NCBI RefSeq assembly: GCF_947493595.1
Contig: NZ_CANLRL010000007.1
Span: 62,001 to 126,000, forward strand
Length of the DNA: 64,000 nucleotides
Direction: 5' to 3'
Source: an uncultured Shimia sp.
GTDB lineage: Bacteria; Pseudomonadota; Alphaproteobacteria; Rhodobacterales; Rhodobacteraceae
Shown here: positions 9,711 to 19,009 of the stretch, piece after piece
Layout: each line of letters starts with the position of its first letter
Numbering within the stretch: the stretch's first letter is position 1
Notes under the pieces: model-generated
The model's database searches: none
What the model saw: only the letters and a program-made list of their open reading frames with translations
What the model was told of the DNA's origin: nothing
Translations under genes and position numbers: made by a program

Positions 9711-11554
9711 GTCACCTCCGTCTGATGTTGGGAAAGTCGCGTGCGGGTCCGCACAAAGGAATTGATGCCTGTGTGACGTGCAAACAGTTGTGCCAATAGA
9801 GCGGACAGCAAAAGTCGGGAGCCACCGGACAGCACACCGTCATCCACCTCGAGCGTGATGTCGGTGCCATGACCAAAGCAGATTGGTCCGGGACGAGCGA
9901 TGCGTTCTATCAACCGTTTGGATGTAACACGCATGATGGATTGGCCGTGGCGCGCAAGTTTCGGGTCGCCTCGTCCAGCATAAAGCTGAATGAGTGCGCG
10001 TAGGGGCTCGGCATTTTTTTCATCCGCTGCCAGTGAGATATGATTTAGGGAGAGTTGCGAAATCCAGCGCCACGTCAGGTCGTCCATGCGCTCCTCTCCG
10101 CCCACGCCCGAGGGAAGGGACGCGCGCAGAGAGGGGCGGGGGCGCCGCATCGGGCGCAGCAGTGTGACACCTGTCACAGGATCGCCGGTTTCGACGCTGA
10201 GACGGGGGGTGTCATCCAGTATGGGGAGGTCTCGATTGGTGCATAGCGCCCGGATGTCCACCCGACGCACCGGTTTTACGCCTTTGCGGTGCGCCGGGAT
10301 TGCGACGGAGACATAAATATCATCACCGGTGTAACTGGAGCGTGTTTGGCCGCGGCGGAGTTCGTCAGTGTTTGGGCGGCGTGGGCGTCGCTCGGCGGTG
10401 TAGACATGGCCACTGTCGGCATGTTGCTCGACCGAAAAAAGGGGAGTGATTTGGGCCTGGGGGCCTTGAACCTCGCCATCCTCCACACGCATTAACCGGT
10501 AAATTTCATAGTCCCAGGGACGGGTGCGGTCCGCGTGCACAATATGGCTGGAGCGGTGAGTTTTGAGATCCACCAAATTGCACTCATGCTCAAAAAGGTT
10601 AACAAGGGGAGTAGCAAATAGGTGAAAGTCGTCGGCTTTGATCTCGGCCAAAGAGGGATCGGATTGGCGCAGCAGGACAATCAATTCCAATTTGCGCTTG
10701 GATGTTTTGCGGACGGCGGATGCAAGGTGTCTCAAGCGCGCGGCGTAAAATCTCTCCGGCATTAAAAAGTACTCCCGCAACAGTCGGTAACCTTCGAAAG
10801 AAGACCGCACGCGGGGCAACAAAGCCTCGCGGTCAGAGATGCCGGTCATTTGCGGGCTTGGCATCTCTGAAAAAGACGCGGATTTGGTGTCGGACGGGCG
10901 GGCCAAAACCGGGCCGCCAAAGCCAAAGAAGGCATCAAAAACAGCGCCGCCACGGCCGCTGGCGCCAAAATAGATGTCCAATTGATCCAGAGACAGTTCA
11001 GAGAGGCTCCCCGCGCCACGGCGTTCAAGCGTGATGCGAATGCCAGCCTCATGGGCGCGCAGTTGGTGGTCGTTTACGCCGGCCTGCACAAGCGCGCCGC
11101 GGTCCTGTAAAAACTCTGCGCCGGAGATCTTAATCGGCCAAAGGTGTACCGCTTGGCTGCTGGTGTAGGTGGCTCGGGTTTGCAGCCCTTCTCGCAAAGA
11201 AGCAATGAAGCGCGTCCCACGTGCCATAACATGGCCGTCGATCATGCGATCGACTTGGGGACCGGGTTCAATGGTTGCCATGGTCATTGCGGGAGCCGGG
11301 CCGGCCAAATCAGGGTAAAGTGCGTCAAGAAGGTTGCGGACGTAGCGGGAGCTTTCTCCATCCACTTTTAGGCGCGTGCGCGCCGACAAATAAGCAACCC
11401 CTTCGAGCAGGCGTTCAACATAAGGATCAGGGCATGGCACAGAAGCAATGGAAAGATTGCCGGCCACATTGGGATGCAAAGTGGCGAACTCCTTGGCGAG
11501 AGATCGGATGTGGCCCAATTCTTCTTCGTAATACTCCAGGAAGGCTTGATCCAT
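9674..11554 (-). CDS. tssF: T6SS baseplate protein TssF
   Basis: 626 residues. It opens with the highly typical YYEEELGHIRSLAKEFA and continues with VERLLEGVAYLSARTRLK, the signature of TssF (VCA0110/ImpG family). TssF is the main wedge protein of the T6SS baseplate and resembles phage T4 gp6. Its ATG overlaps the tssE stop (TGATG), with GGAGGG nearby, so it is probably translated by reinitiation after tssE. Confidence 0.95.
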   Translation of the reverse strand: MDQAFLEYYEEELGHIRSLAKEFATLHPNVAGNLSIASVPCPDPYVERLLEGVAYLSARTRLKVDGESSRYVRNLLDALYPDLAGPAPAMTMATIEPGPQVDRMIDGHVMARGTRFIASLREGLQTRATYTSSQAVHLWPIKISGAEFLQDRGALVQAGVNDHQLRAHEAGIRITLERRGAGSLSELSLDQLDIYFGASGRGGAVFDAFFGFGGPVLARPSDTKSASFSEMPSPQMTGISDREALLPRVRSSFEGYRLLREYFLMPERFYAARLRHLASAVRKTSKRKLELIVLLRQSDPSLAEIKADDFHLFATPLVNLFEHECNLVDLKTHRSSHIVHADRTRPWDYEIYRLMRVEDGEVQGPQAQITPLFSVEQHADSGHVYTAERRPRRPNTDELRRGQTRSSYTGDDIYVSVAIPAHRKGVKPVRRVDIRALCTNRDLPILDDTPRLSVETGDPVTGVTLLRPMRRPRPSLRASLPSGVGGEERMDDLTWRWISQLSLNHISLAADEKNAEPLRALIQLYAGRGDPKLARHGQSIMRVTSKRLIERIARPGPICFGHGTDITLEVDDGVLSGGSRLLLSALLAQLFARHTGINSFVRTRTRLSQHQTEVTWPMTPGTRALI

Positions 11555-12279
11555 CAGTTGCCCTCCAACTCGGTTGTGGCTTGACCGCTGTCCAGATCAA
11601 TGGCGGTTGACAGACGTAGCCGCTCAGGCGCTGGCGACATCATCAGCAGGCCGTCGATCTCAATACGCATGCCGGATTTACTCCCGACCTTGACCTTCAC
11701 GCGCAGACTGTCAGGTCGTAGCCGCGGTTCATACACCGTGAGCACGTCGCGTAGTTCGCGGGCCAAAAGGTCTGTATCAAAATCGCTACCAAGTTTGCCG
11801 GAAAAAGACGGCACACCATAGTTCACCACAGAGCGCCGCACTTCGGGAAAGTCCTCCAAAAATTGCGACGGGCTATCGTATCTGCGTGCCTCTTTCTCCG
11901 TAAACAAATAGTCTGCCTCCAGTCTTTCGATATTAAAAAGCATCTCAATGTCGCGTCGGACCGCTTCGCGCAAAACGTCGGGTGTCACGACCACGCCGCC
12001 ATCCTGAAGGCGTCTCAGTGCCGCTTGCCGGGACAAAAAACGGTGGGCGAGAGCACGACCATCGTCATCCAGGTCCGGATGTGCGGCAATGGCACGGGCC
12101 TCTCCCTCAATCAGTTTGTCAACGGCGGCCTCGTCGCCTTTGAACATGCGAGACAACTCTTTGCGCAGTCCTTGTGTTTCCGCCAAAAGACCTGGCAAAT
12201 CATCAATTAGTCTGTCCCACAGCGAGGGCTGAACGGCCTCCTGCAGAGCTGCAGGAGGAGTTTCGTGATCAGCGACCAT
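11554..12279 (-). CDS. tssE: T6SS baseplate protein TssE (gp25-like), long N-terminus
   Basis: About 241 residues. The C-terminal ~140 residues match the gp25/TssE fold: RRDIEMLFNIER, then SVVNYGVPSF, then IRE-like REL and YEPRL. TssE sits at the baseplate hub edge and nucleates the sheath. The protein has roughly 95 extra N-terminal residues, mostly helical and charged, compared with the common 140-170-residue form. The ATG at 12279 has AGGA at normal spacing, while an alternative in-frame ATG at 12288 has none. It ends in a TGATG overlap with tssF. Confidence 0.9.
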   Translation of the reverse strand: MVADHETPPAALQEAVQPSLWDRLIDDLPGLLAETQGLRKELSRMFKGDEAAVDKLIEGEARAIAAHPDLDDDGRALAHRFLSRQAALRRLQDGGVVVTPDVLREAVRRDIEMLFNIERLEADYLFTEKEARRYDSPSQFLEDFPEVRRSVVNYGVPSFSGKLGSDFDTDLLARELRDVLTVYEPRLRPDSLRVKVKVGSKSGMRIEIDGLLMMSPAPERLRLSTAIDLDSGQATTELEGN

Positions 12280-12300
12280 GGCTGGCATCCTGCGTCAGGG

Positions 12301-12789
12301 TTAAACCCCGGCCGCGATGTCGTACGTGATTTCATGTTCGTCGCCAGCAGAGTGATCTTCTTCCTGCACGGTGTATTTGACGGTTACGTTCTCAAATACG
12401 GCGCCGAGCACCTCTTCAACCAGTTGGCCACCTTCATCGTCCCCGACACCAACCATTTCAAATTTGGAGATGGTGACGTGCTCCATTGTGATGTGCAGAT
12501 AGTCGATGTGGGCGTCGCCAGAATCTTTGCGCAGGAAGAGCTCCCACTTGGCAAATGACTTGCCCTGCATACAGGCCAAAGCCAGATAGGGAGACGCCGC
12601 ATCCAGATGCTTTTTCATCAGCAGCGCGTCCACCTGCGCGCGGGCGCGTGCGCGACCCTTACCAATTTGTGCCGCGGACCCCTGTTCGATGTTCCACGAA
12701 ATGTCGTGAACATCAATCTGGTCCTCGTGATCGACCCTTTGGCTTTCACCTGGAATTTCTTCGATACTCAGATAACCTGTTAGTGCCAT
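12301..12789 (-). CDS. hcp: T6SS tube protein Hcp (TssD)
   Basis: 162 residues, the standard Hcp size. It begins with MALTGYLSIEEIPGESQ, and shows the Hcp beta-barrel pattern with the DVHDISWNIEQ and VDALLMKKHLDAASPYL segments. Hcp hexamers stack to form the inner tube that is propelled out by sheath contraction, and small effectors can ride in its lumen. A GGAG box precedes the ATG. It lies between tssC and tssE in the operon, 30 bases after tssC. Confidence 0.95.
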   Translation of the reverse strand: MALTGYLSIEEIPGESQRVDHEDQIDVHDISWNIEQGSAAQIGKGRARARAQVDALLMKKHLDAASPYLALACMQGKSFAKWELFLRKDSGDAHIDYLHITMEHVTISKFEMVGVGDDEGGQLVEEVLGAVFENVTVKYTVQEEDHSAGDEHEITYDIAAGV

Positions 12790-12819
12790 TTGATTTCTCC
12801 ATTTTACTGGTTACGAAAA

Positions 12820-14328
12820 TCAGGATTTGACGGAAGGCAACTCGGACACCAGTCGCAAAGATGCGTTGATGCCTTCGAGCTGATAGTGTGGGCGTAGGAA
12901 GAAGCGGGCGTTGTAGTATCCGGGACGTCCTTCAACACTGTCCACCTGAACTTCGGCTGCCGCCAAGGGGCGCTTGGCTTTGGCCGCATCATCCGCCATG
13001 GCCGGATTGGCCAGCACATAACGGTTGATCCACTCACTGAGCCAGATCTGCATGTCACCGCGTTCTTTGAAGGTGCCAACCTTGTCTCGGGCAATTGCCT
13101 TGAGGTAATGGGCAAAGCGGCTGACAGGGAAAAGATATGGCAGATTGGCTGACAGACGTTCATTGGCCTGTGCATCCGGGTCCACCAGGCGTCCGGCGCG
13201 TGCTTCGTCATCCTGCAGGCTGTGCGCGCCGATAAAGGCCGCCACATCGGTGTTCTTACGATGCAGGATCGGCATCATTCCGAGTTTGGCCAGTTCCGCT
13301 TCGCGGCGGTCGTCAATTGCGATCTCGGTTGGGCATTTCATAGCCACAGAGCCGTCATCCGTCGGGAAGGTGTGGACCGGTAGATTCATCACTGTACCAC
13401 CAGATTCCACGCCGCGGATTTGTGTGCCCCAACCAGAGATTTTGTGGCTGCGGTTGATGTTCACACCCATGGCATAGGCCGCGTTCATCCAGGTGTAGTG
13501 GTCGTGCTTGCCATCAATGACTTCTTCAAAATCAAAGCCTTTGACCGGGACGGTTTCGGCACCATACGGCAAGCGTCCCAGAACACGGGGCATGGCAAGA
13601 CCAATGTAACGCGCATCTTCGCTTTCCCGCAAAGACTGCCAACTGGCATATTCAGGGCTTGAAACGATCTGTTCCAGATCCTGTGGATTGGGCAACTCCT
13701 GCCAGCTTTCCATGCGGAAGAGCTGTGGCGCGACGGCCGCAATGAATGGTGCATGCGCAGACGCGGCAATGCCGGAAATGTTACGTAGCAGGCCCACATC
13801 TTTTGGCTTGTGGCTAAATTCATAGTCGCCCACGATTGCCCCAAAAGGTTCCCCACCCAACATCGAGTACTCGTCGGAGTAGATTTTTTTGAAGATCGGA
13901 GACTGGTCCCACATCTGACCTTCGTAGTCTTCCAGGTGGTCGGCCAACTCGTCTTTCTTAATGTTGAGCACGCGGATCTTGAGCTTCTGATCGGTCTCGG
14001 TGTTGTTTATCAAATAGTGCAGACCGCGCCATGAACCCTCCATTTTGGAAATCTCCGGCGCGTGCAAAATCTCGTTCATCTGATCTGAGAGAAGCTGATC
14101 GATGCCGCCAATCAGAGATTTGATGGATTTTATAGCATTGCCGGAAATGGCGGTAGTGCCGGACCGTTCCTGCGCTGCAACGGCGAGGTTGGAGACCAAG
14201 GCCTTGAGCTTTTCGCCTTCCTTGTCTTTGACGCGGAAGTCTTTTTCTAGCAGATCACTGAATTCGCCAAGATCAAGCGCTTCGGCTTCCGCAGCGGCGC
14301 CATCAGTTTTGAGTTCTTCATCAGCCAC
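12820..14328 (-). CDS. tssC: T6SS sheath protein TssC
   Basis: 502 residues, typical TssC (VipB) length. Landmarks are MEGSWRGLHYLI, RFAHYLKAIARDKVG and a C-terminal half rich in sheath-core beta strands. TssC with TssB forms the contractile sheath that is recycled by ClpV. Translation starts at a GTG at 14328, preceded by GGAGGG that overlaps the end of tssB, so the pair is co-translated, as needed for a heterodimer. Confidence 0.96.
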   Translation of the reverse strand: MADEELKTDGAAAEAEALDLGEFSDLLEKDFRVKDKEGEKLKALVSNLAVAAQERSGTTAISGNAIKSIKSLIGGIDQLLSDQMNEILHAPEISKMEGSWRGLHYLINNTETDQKLKIRVLNIKKDELADHLEDYEGQMWDQSPIFKKIYSDEYSMLGGEPFGAIVGDYEFSHKPKDVGLLRNISGIAASAHAPFIAAVAPQLFRMESWQELPNPQDLEQIVSSPEYASWQSLRESEDARYIGLAMPRVLGRLPYGAETVPVKGFDFEEVIDGKHDHYTWMNAAYAMGVNINRSHKISGWGTQIRGVESGGTVMNLPVHTFPTDDGSVAMKCPTEIAIDDRREAELAKLGMMPILHRKNTDVAAFIGAHSLQDDEARAGRLVDPDAQANERLSANLPYLFPVSRFAHYLKAIARDKVGTFKERGDMQIWLSEWINRYVLANPAMADDAAKAKRPLAAAEVQVDSVEGRPGYYNARFFLRPHYQLEGINASLRLVSELPSVKS

Positions 14329-14331
14329 GAC

Positions 14332-14865
14332 TTAGCCCTCCTCGTTTTCTGCTTCTACAGCCGCTTCGGCGGCTTGTTGGAGCAGGGGTTCGTTGTTGAG
14401 AAGCTGAGCGATGCGCTTTTCCGCATCCACCTTGCCGTCCATGTAGCTCAGCAGTTCTTCTAGCTGTCCCCGCATCTTGAGTAGCTCAGCAAGCGCGGGC
14501 ACTTGTTCGGCCACTTTGTCGGGAGCAAAGTCACCCATGTTTTTAAATGTGAGGTCGACAAAAAGCTCTTCGTCGTTCTCTTCCCCTTCTGCCGCAGGAA
14601 GCGTGTTTGGCACCCGCGTTTTGACACGAGGTGAGAGCGCTTCCATAAACTTGCCAAATCGGCCAGCGTCGGTTTCCACAAAGGCGCGGTCATTGATTGG
14701 TTTCTGGGCTTCGGGCGCCTCGCTTGCACCGGCTAAGTCAGCCATGACACCCATGACAAACGGCAGTTCGATGGTTGTTGGGCTGCCGTAGTGTTCCACA
14801 TCATAGGCGATTTGGACCCGCGGGGCCCGATTGCGCTCTATGACCTTCTGCTTACTCGTATTCAT
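14332..14865 (-). CDS. tssB: T6SS sheath protein TssB
   Basis: 177 residues, typical TssB (VipA). It has the RAPRVQIAYDVE start, the LPFVMGVMADL motif and the FVDLTFKNMGDFAPD segment that bonds with TssC. The C-terminal acidic tail is common in this family. AGGAGGG lies about 11 bases before the ATG. It is separated from tssA by 24 bases and from tssC by 3 bases. Confidence 0.96.
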   Translation of the reverse strand: MNTSKQKVIERNRAPRVQIAYDVEHYGSPTTIELPFVMGVMADLAGASEAPEAQKPINDRAFVETDAGRFGKFMEALSPRVKTRVPNTLPAAEGEENDEELFVDLTFKNMGDFAPDKVAEQVPALAELLKMRGQLEELLSYMDGKVDAEKRIAQLLNNEPLLQQAAEAAVEAENEEG

Positions 14866-14889
14866 TCTTCAAAAGCCCTCCTTGTAACA

Positions 14890-16026
14890 CTACTTTTTGC
14901 GTTGGTCTTCGACCCCCGCGATATTTCGAAATTCTTTAAGACCTGACGGCGCGATTTCTTCGATGAGTTCTAAAAAGTCCATCGCCACCATACGGCGCAT
15001 TCGCCGGGCCAGGTGCGGGATGGGGCTGGACGGTTCTGTACGTTCATAAAACGCAACAATCTGATCCAACGCGGTTTCGACGTCTTCGCGGGAATTGACT
15101 GGACCGGTGCCGCTCGCACCATTGAGCTGGGTAGTCGGGTTGGCAATTTGGGATTGGGCGGGGGCATCGGTGACTGCGCCACTTTCAACGGGTGACGCGT
15201 TTTTGCTGACAACTTCAATCGCGCTTTCAAGCGTGGTTTTGATCTGTGCCAAATACTCGCTAACTTCCGCAAGACTCAGGCCCGTGCCATCTGAAATAGT
15301 GGACGTCTCGGCAAACTTTGTCTCAAGAGCTGCTGTTGCTGTTTCACAGGCAAGGATGTCATTCACCATCTGTGCTGCGGCTGCCGCATCCTGGTCCGCA
15401 AACAGGCGAGCCGCTGCGTTGACCCGATTGACCAGTTCTTCATGCTTGGCAGAAAGCGTGTCTTTTTCGGATTGGCTAAGGCCCGCAGCGGCACGGCTGA
15501 GCATGTCATAATTGTTCAGCGATGCCTTTGCCAACTGATCGCCTGTAATGGCACCAATGCCGCGTGGATTGAGCACGACATCAAATTTCAGATCTCCTAG
15601 GAGGCCGTTGTCATCGTTTTCAAGCTGGCGTAGGGCATTGACACGGGGCAGGGTGGCCATTCTTGGATCGTCGCGGTCCCGCAATGCCGGATGCAGTGTG
15701 CCCCAATGCTGATCCAATGTGTCGGTGAGCAGACCAAGCCCGGTGCTCAGGCCCGCAAAGCCATCCAAAGCATAAAGCGTACGCACAACGATAACGAGCA
15801 GGCGCAAGTCTCGTCCTTTTTGGGCGAGCGCGGAAGCGTCCGATGCAACAACTGCCCAATCAACATCCGGTGTCTTTGGATTGATTGATCCGTCGTCGTT
15901 TAGGCGATGTTCACGTCCGGCGGGTTGCACCATGCGCTCAAGAGAGTGAAATTCACTTTCATTTCTGAGTTCAATACCGGACGGAGAGTCCCCCTCTAGA
16001 GGTTTGAGGAGGCTGGAAATATCCAT
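14890..16026 (-). CDS. tssA: T6SS assembly protein TssA (ImpA family)
   Basis: 378 residues. The ImpA N-terminal domain is at the start (PLEGDSPSGIELRNESEFHSL) and the C-terminus carries the short-form ending with ERTEPSSPIPHLARRM followed by FLELIEEI. TssA organises baseplate docking and sheath priming. It is the first gene of the structural operon, with GGAG upstream of the ATG. About 124 bases separate it from the TonB-like gene upstream, leaving room for a promoter, though none was recognised. Confidence 0.93.
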   Translation of the reverse strand: MDISSLLKPLEGDSPSGIELRNESEFHSLERMVQPAGREHRLNDDGSINPKTPDVDWAVVASDASALAQKGRDLRLLVIVVRTLYALDGFAGLSTGLGLLTDTLDQHWGTLHPALRDRDDPRMATLPRVNALRQLENDDNGLLGDLKFDVVLNPRGIGAITGDQLAKASLNNYDMLSRAAAGLSQSEKDTLSAKHEELVNRVNAAARLFADQDAAAAAQMVNDILACETATAALETKFAETSTISDGTGLSLAEVSEYLAQIKTTLESAIEVVSKNASPVESGAVTDAPAQSQIANPTTQLNGASGTGPVNSREDVETALDQIVAFYERTEPSSPIPHLARRMRRMVAMDFLELIEEIAPSGLKEFRNIAGVEDQRKK

Positions 16027-16150
16027 GCCTCATTCTCCAAAATGAAATTTTCATAACTTCTAAAAACCCATTCAGCATCACAGAAGATTATGATTCGAGC
16101 AAGTTTGGCTGTGCGGGGGGCGTTTGGCGCGCTCCGTGTATCCATCAGTT

Positions 16151-17530
16151 TCAATTTTGACGTGTAGCCACAAAGAGGTAGGCCCATTCTCCGCGGAAAT
16201 TTTCACGGGTGTTACGAACCAGCGAAATCTGGTCTTGGAGGAAAGCCAAATAGGCTTCGGCTGGTTCAATAAAGGGCCGGAAACCGTCATAAAGTGGATG
16301 GCTGGCAGCATAGGCCACAGCGATGTCTTGGCCAAAAGGCGCAGCGATTTCCAGAACCAGAGCTGGTGGAGCACCGGTCACCGGATCAGGTCGTCCAATT
16401 GAAAAGAGGGTGGCAGGCTCATACGCCTTGAGAGGACGCTGTGTGCTTGGCACCAAATGGATCACGTCCCCGTTGGCGTCGAAGTAGTCAAGGTAGACAA
16501 AGGCGGGGTAGTCCGGTGCCTCCAGGTCCAGGATCAAGCGCTGGCCCGCAACAAAGTTGTAAGTCTGCACTTGTGAGCTCGCCCCCACCAGCATCGGATC
16601 GGTGAACTGCTCCTCGGATTGTGGCAGATCCAATTGGTCCAGAGATGTCAAGATGGCGCACTGTGGCGGGGGCAAAATGAGCAATTGATCCTTCAGCGGC
16701 AGGCTGTCGCCAAGTTGATCTGAAAGTGCGGCTAAAAGGGGCGCGCGTTGTGCTTCGTCGCGGAGGTGGCCTCGAATTGCCAACGAGCCGGTAGCCGGAT
16801 CAAAGGCGGTTTGCACCCGTGCGCAACTCGGCGCCTTAAGTGCTGCCGCAAGTGAGTCCCGCATATTTTGACCTGTGGAAGAGGCCGGCTGTAGAAATGC
16901 CGCGATAGTCTCCAGACTTGCAGGATCAAAAGCGGTCGCGCCACTCCAGTCAAAGGCGGCAGCAACACGCTTGGATGCGGGCGGTTTTGCAAATGACTGG
17001 CGCCTGGCAGGTGCCGTCGTAGGGATGATGTTTGACGTAAGATCTATTGCGGTCTGATTGCGGGCTGCCAATGGCGAAGACGCGATAGACGGCTTGTTTG
17101 GCTCCGCAATTGGGACAACGCGCGCCTCCGGCGAGAGCGCGGATTGTAGTGTGTGGACTATTGCTCGCGACGCTTGCGTGGTTGGAGTGACTTTGACTTC
17201 TGTCAGTTTCACGGTTGGGCTTGCCGTGCTTTTTACAATGGATGGCGGTTGTGGCGTTTTGGCTGCGGTCTGCGCAGTGTGTACCGCCTCGCGTGCGGAT
17301 AGAGATGGTCCGTAGTCCGCAAGTTTCTTATCTGATCGTAGTCGTCGCGCATCTGGCGATGTAGCGCTGGCTTCGGATTGAGGTACCAGCATGGCTGCAA
17401 GGCTCAGGCTGCTGTTGGGTACAGTTTGCTGCGGGACTTGAGTGGGCGCGACAAGCATCACGCCTAAGGTGGCAGCGCCACCGTGCACTATCAGCGAGCT
17501 CAATGCTGCAAAGATCATGCGAGCGGTCAT
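16151..17530 (-). CDS. TonB-like envelope protein with BON-like and DUF4384-like periplasmic domains
   Basis: 459 residues. One N-terminal membrane segment (about 5-27) is followed by a long Pro/Ala/Thr-rich stretch to about 190, as in TonB or TolA spacers. A compact region at about 218-300 looks BON-like (SLAIRGHLRDEAQR, then a conserved CAIL at 291), and the last ~140 residues look DUF4384-like (FVAGQRLILDLEAPD, VIHLVPS, then LEIAAPFG). There is no classical TonB C-terminal domain. It is the last cistron of an ExbB-ExbD-ExbD module, joined by an ATGA overlap. I infer that proton-motive energy is passed to a periplasmic partner; the partner is unknown. Domain names are by eye. Confidence 0.6.
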   Translation of the reverse strand: MTARMIFAALSSLIVHGGAATLGVMLVAPTQVPQQTVPNSSLSLAAMLVPQSEASATSPDARRLRSDKKLADYGPSLSAREAVHTAQTAAKTPQPPSIVKSTASPTVKLTEVKVTPTTQASRAIVHTLQSALSPEARVVPIAEPNKPSIASSPLAARNQTAIDLTSNIIPTTAPARRQSFAKPPASKRVAAAFDWSGATAFDPASLETIAAFLQPASSTGQNMRDSLAAALKAPSCARVQTAFDPATGSLAIRGHLRDEAQRAPLLAALSDQLGDSLPLKDQLLILPPPQCAILTSLDQLDLPQSEEQFTDPMLVGASSQVQTYNFVAGQRLILDLEAPDYPAFVYLDYFDANGDVIHLVPSTQRPLKAYEPATLFSIGRPDPVTGAPPALVLEIAAPFGQDIAVAYAASHPLYDGFRPFIEPAEAYLAFLQDQISLVRNTRENFRGEWAYLFVATRQN

Positions 17531-17958
17531 GGCGTCACGACCAGAACCACCTCACCGAGCGCAGCGGCTTGCAGAGCCTCAGTTATTGGCAGGACAAAAC
17601 GCAAAGGCGTGGTGCGGTGCGCATTCACACGCAGGAGTGTCGCTTGGTCGCGCTGGGCTACTAGCATTGTTTGCTCCAACCAAGCCCTTGAGTCATACAC
17701 TGTGCCGTTGACCGCAATTTCGCCGCCTTGAGCAATGCTGATTGTGACCCCACCGCCCGGCATGTCGCGCCCTGAATTGGCGTTGGGCGGGATGACTTCA
17801 AAGGGCGCAGAAGCATCCAAACGCGCCACCAGCATGAAAAAAACGAGTAGAAAAAACACAACGTCAATCAAGGCTATGGTGGGCTCAGATGCGGCGCGGC
17901 GTTGTGGCCGTCGCAGGCCGGCGGGTTGGGGCTTTGCTGAGCTTAGAGGGCGAGTCAC
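17527..17958 (-). CDS. ExbD/TolR-family protein (second copy)
   Basis: 143 residues. An Arg-rich cytoplasmic start is followed by one membrane segment TIALIDVVFFLLVFFML that keeps the Asp essential for proton use in ExbD/TolR, then a periplasmic domain of about 95 residues. ExbD dimers sit in an ExbB pentamer and convert proton flow into motion of a TonB-type partner. Start and stop overlap its neighbours by ATGA on both sides. It differs clearly from the other ExbD at 17955, so the motor may be heteromeric. Confidence 0.85.
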   Translation of the reverse strand: MTRPLSSAKPQPAGLRRPQRRAASEPTIALIDVVFFLLVFFMLVARLDASAPFEVIPPNANSGRDMPGGGVTISIAQGGEIAVNGTVYDSRAWLEQTMLVAQRDQATLLRVNAHRTTPLRFVLPITEALQAAALGEVVLVVTP

Positions 17959-18377
17959 GGCGAGCCCTCAATGCGAATGATACGCGTGTTTGTTAAGCCG
18001 ACCGAGGCCAAGGCGTCCAGGACTTCGGTCAACGCAAATAGCGGCGCAGCGCCTGACGGCAGGATTAGGATTTGTGGTGGTGGCACTCTTGCGGCTAGAG
18101 GGAGGATTGCTGCGGCCAAGTTGCCTTCGCTAAGCCGCTGGCCACGCAGGCTCACGGTGCCATCGCTGCTGATCCGAAGAAGAACGCGCGTGACGTCACC
18201 TATTGCCCCAGTTTGTGTGTCTGTCGCTGGGAGATCAACTTTTTGTGACACGGGGATCATGTCGAGATCGAGGTAGACTGAAGTCACCATGAAGTAGACC
18301 AACAGGATAAACAGCACATCAATCAACGGCACCAAAGAGATGCGTCCGGACGTGCGCTGTGGGCGAGACAAGGTCAT
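17955..18377 (-). CDS. ExbD/TolR-family protein (first copy)
   Basis: 140 residues. The single membrane segment LVPLIDVLFILLVYFMV carries the conserved Asp of the ExbD/TolR family, and the periplasmic part ends in a typical ALTEVLDALASVGLTN helix. Its gene overlaps exbB-like and the second exbD-like gene by four bases each. Presence of two ExbDs with one ExbB is known from some multi-component Exb/Tol systems; the role in a T6SS island is inference. Confidence 0.87.
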   Translation of the reverse strand: MTLSRPQRTSGRISLVPLIDVLFILLVYFMVTSVYLDLDMIPVSQKVDLPATDTQTGAIGDVTRVLLRISSDGTVSLRGQRLSEGNLAAAILPLAARVPPPQILILPSGAAPLFALTEVLDALASVGLTNTRIIRIEGSP

Positions 18378-19009
18378 TGCGGGTGCACTGGAGAAGACGT
18401 TGGATCAGGCTTTTGACTGGGCACCAAGCGTACCCCTGCCAGAATGGTCTCAATTTCTTGCGTTTCGGCTTCGGCCCGTGCGGTGAGCCAAGCGGCCTCT
18501 GCAAGCGCTGGAATGGCGACAACCAGCCCGGCGGCGGTGGTTAAGAGCGCTTGCCAAATGCCGCCTGCGAGAATGGATGCGTTTGCCGCGCCTTCCGCAA
18601 GCTCCAGTGAGCGAAAGGACTGGATCATCCCAAGCACCGTGCCCAATAGGCCAAGCAGGGGCGCAATCATGCTAATCAATTCCAAAGTGCGAATTCCGCT
18701 AAAAAGGCGTGTGACGTCTCGTTGTGCTAATGGGTGCAGCGCATCCGCCACAAAGAGTCCTTTTTGTCCGAGGTGCAGGCGTTCGGCGGCGGCTTTGGCG
18801 ATGTTATCTGCTGCGCTGTGACTGGTCGGCGGTGTTTCAATGGAGCCTTTTTCCAATGCGCGTAGCCAGCCGGAACGTGCCTCGGTTCCCTTGGTGCGCA
18901 CGCCCAGTTTCAACAAGCGTGCCAGAAAAATCGCAACCGATAGCACCGATAACATTCCCAGCAACAAGAGCACGGGCAAGGCGGTACCAAGATCAGATAA
19001 CGCTCTCAT
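18374..19009 (-). CDS. ExbB/TolQ/MotA-family proton channel protein
   Basis: About 211 residues from the ATG at 19009, which overlaps the stop of the upstream gene (ATGA); the longer in-frame reading from 19090 would lie inside that gene. Membrane segments are near the N-terminus (ALPVLLLLGMLSVLSVAIFLA), around LISMIAPLLGLLGTVLGMI, and in ALLTTAAGLVVAIPALA, the last being the hallmark of ExbB/TolQ. It should form the stator ring around the two ExbD proteins. The context (T6SS island, no TonB receptor) suggests a special rather than a siderophore role. Confidence 0.88.
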   Translation of the reverse strand: MRALSDLGTALPVLLLLGMLSVLSVAIFLARLLKLGVRTKGTEARSGWLRALEKGSIETPPTSHSAADNIAKAAAERLHLGQKGLFVADALHPLAQRDVTRLFSGIRTLELISMIAPLLGLLGTVLGMIQSFRSLELAEGAANASILAGGIWQALLTTAAGLVVAIPALAEAAWLTARAEAETQEIETILAGVRLVPSQKPDPTSSPVHPQ

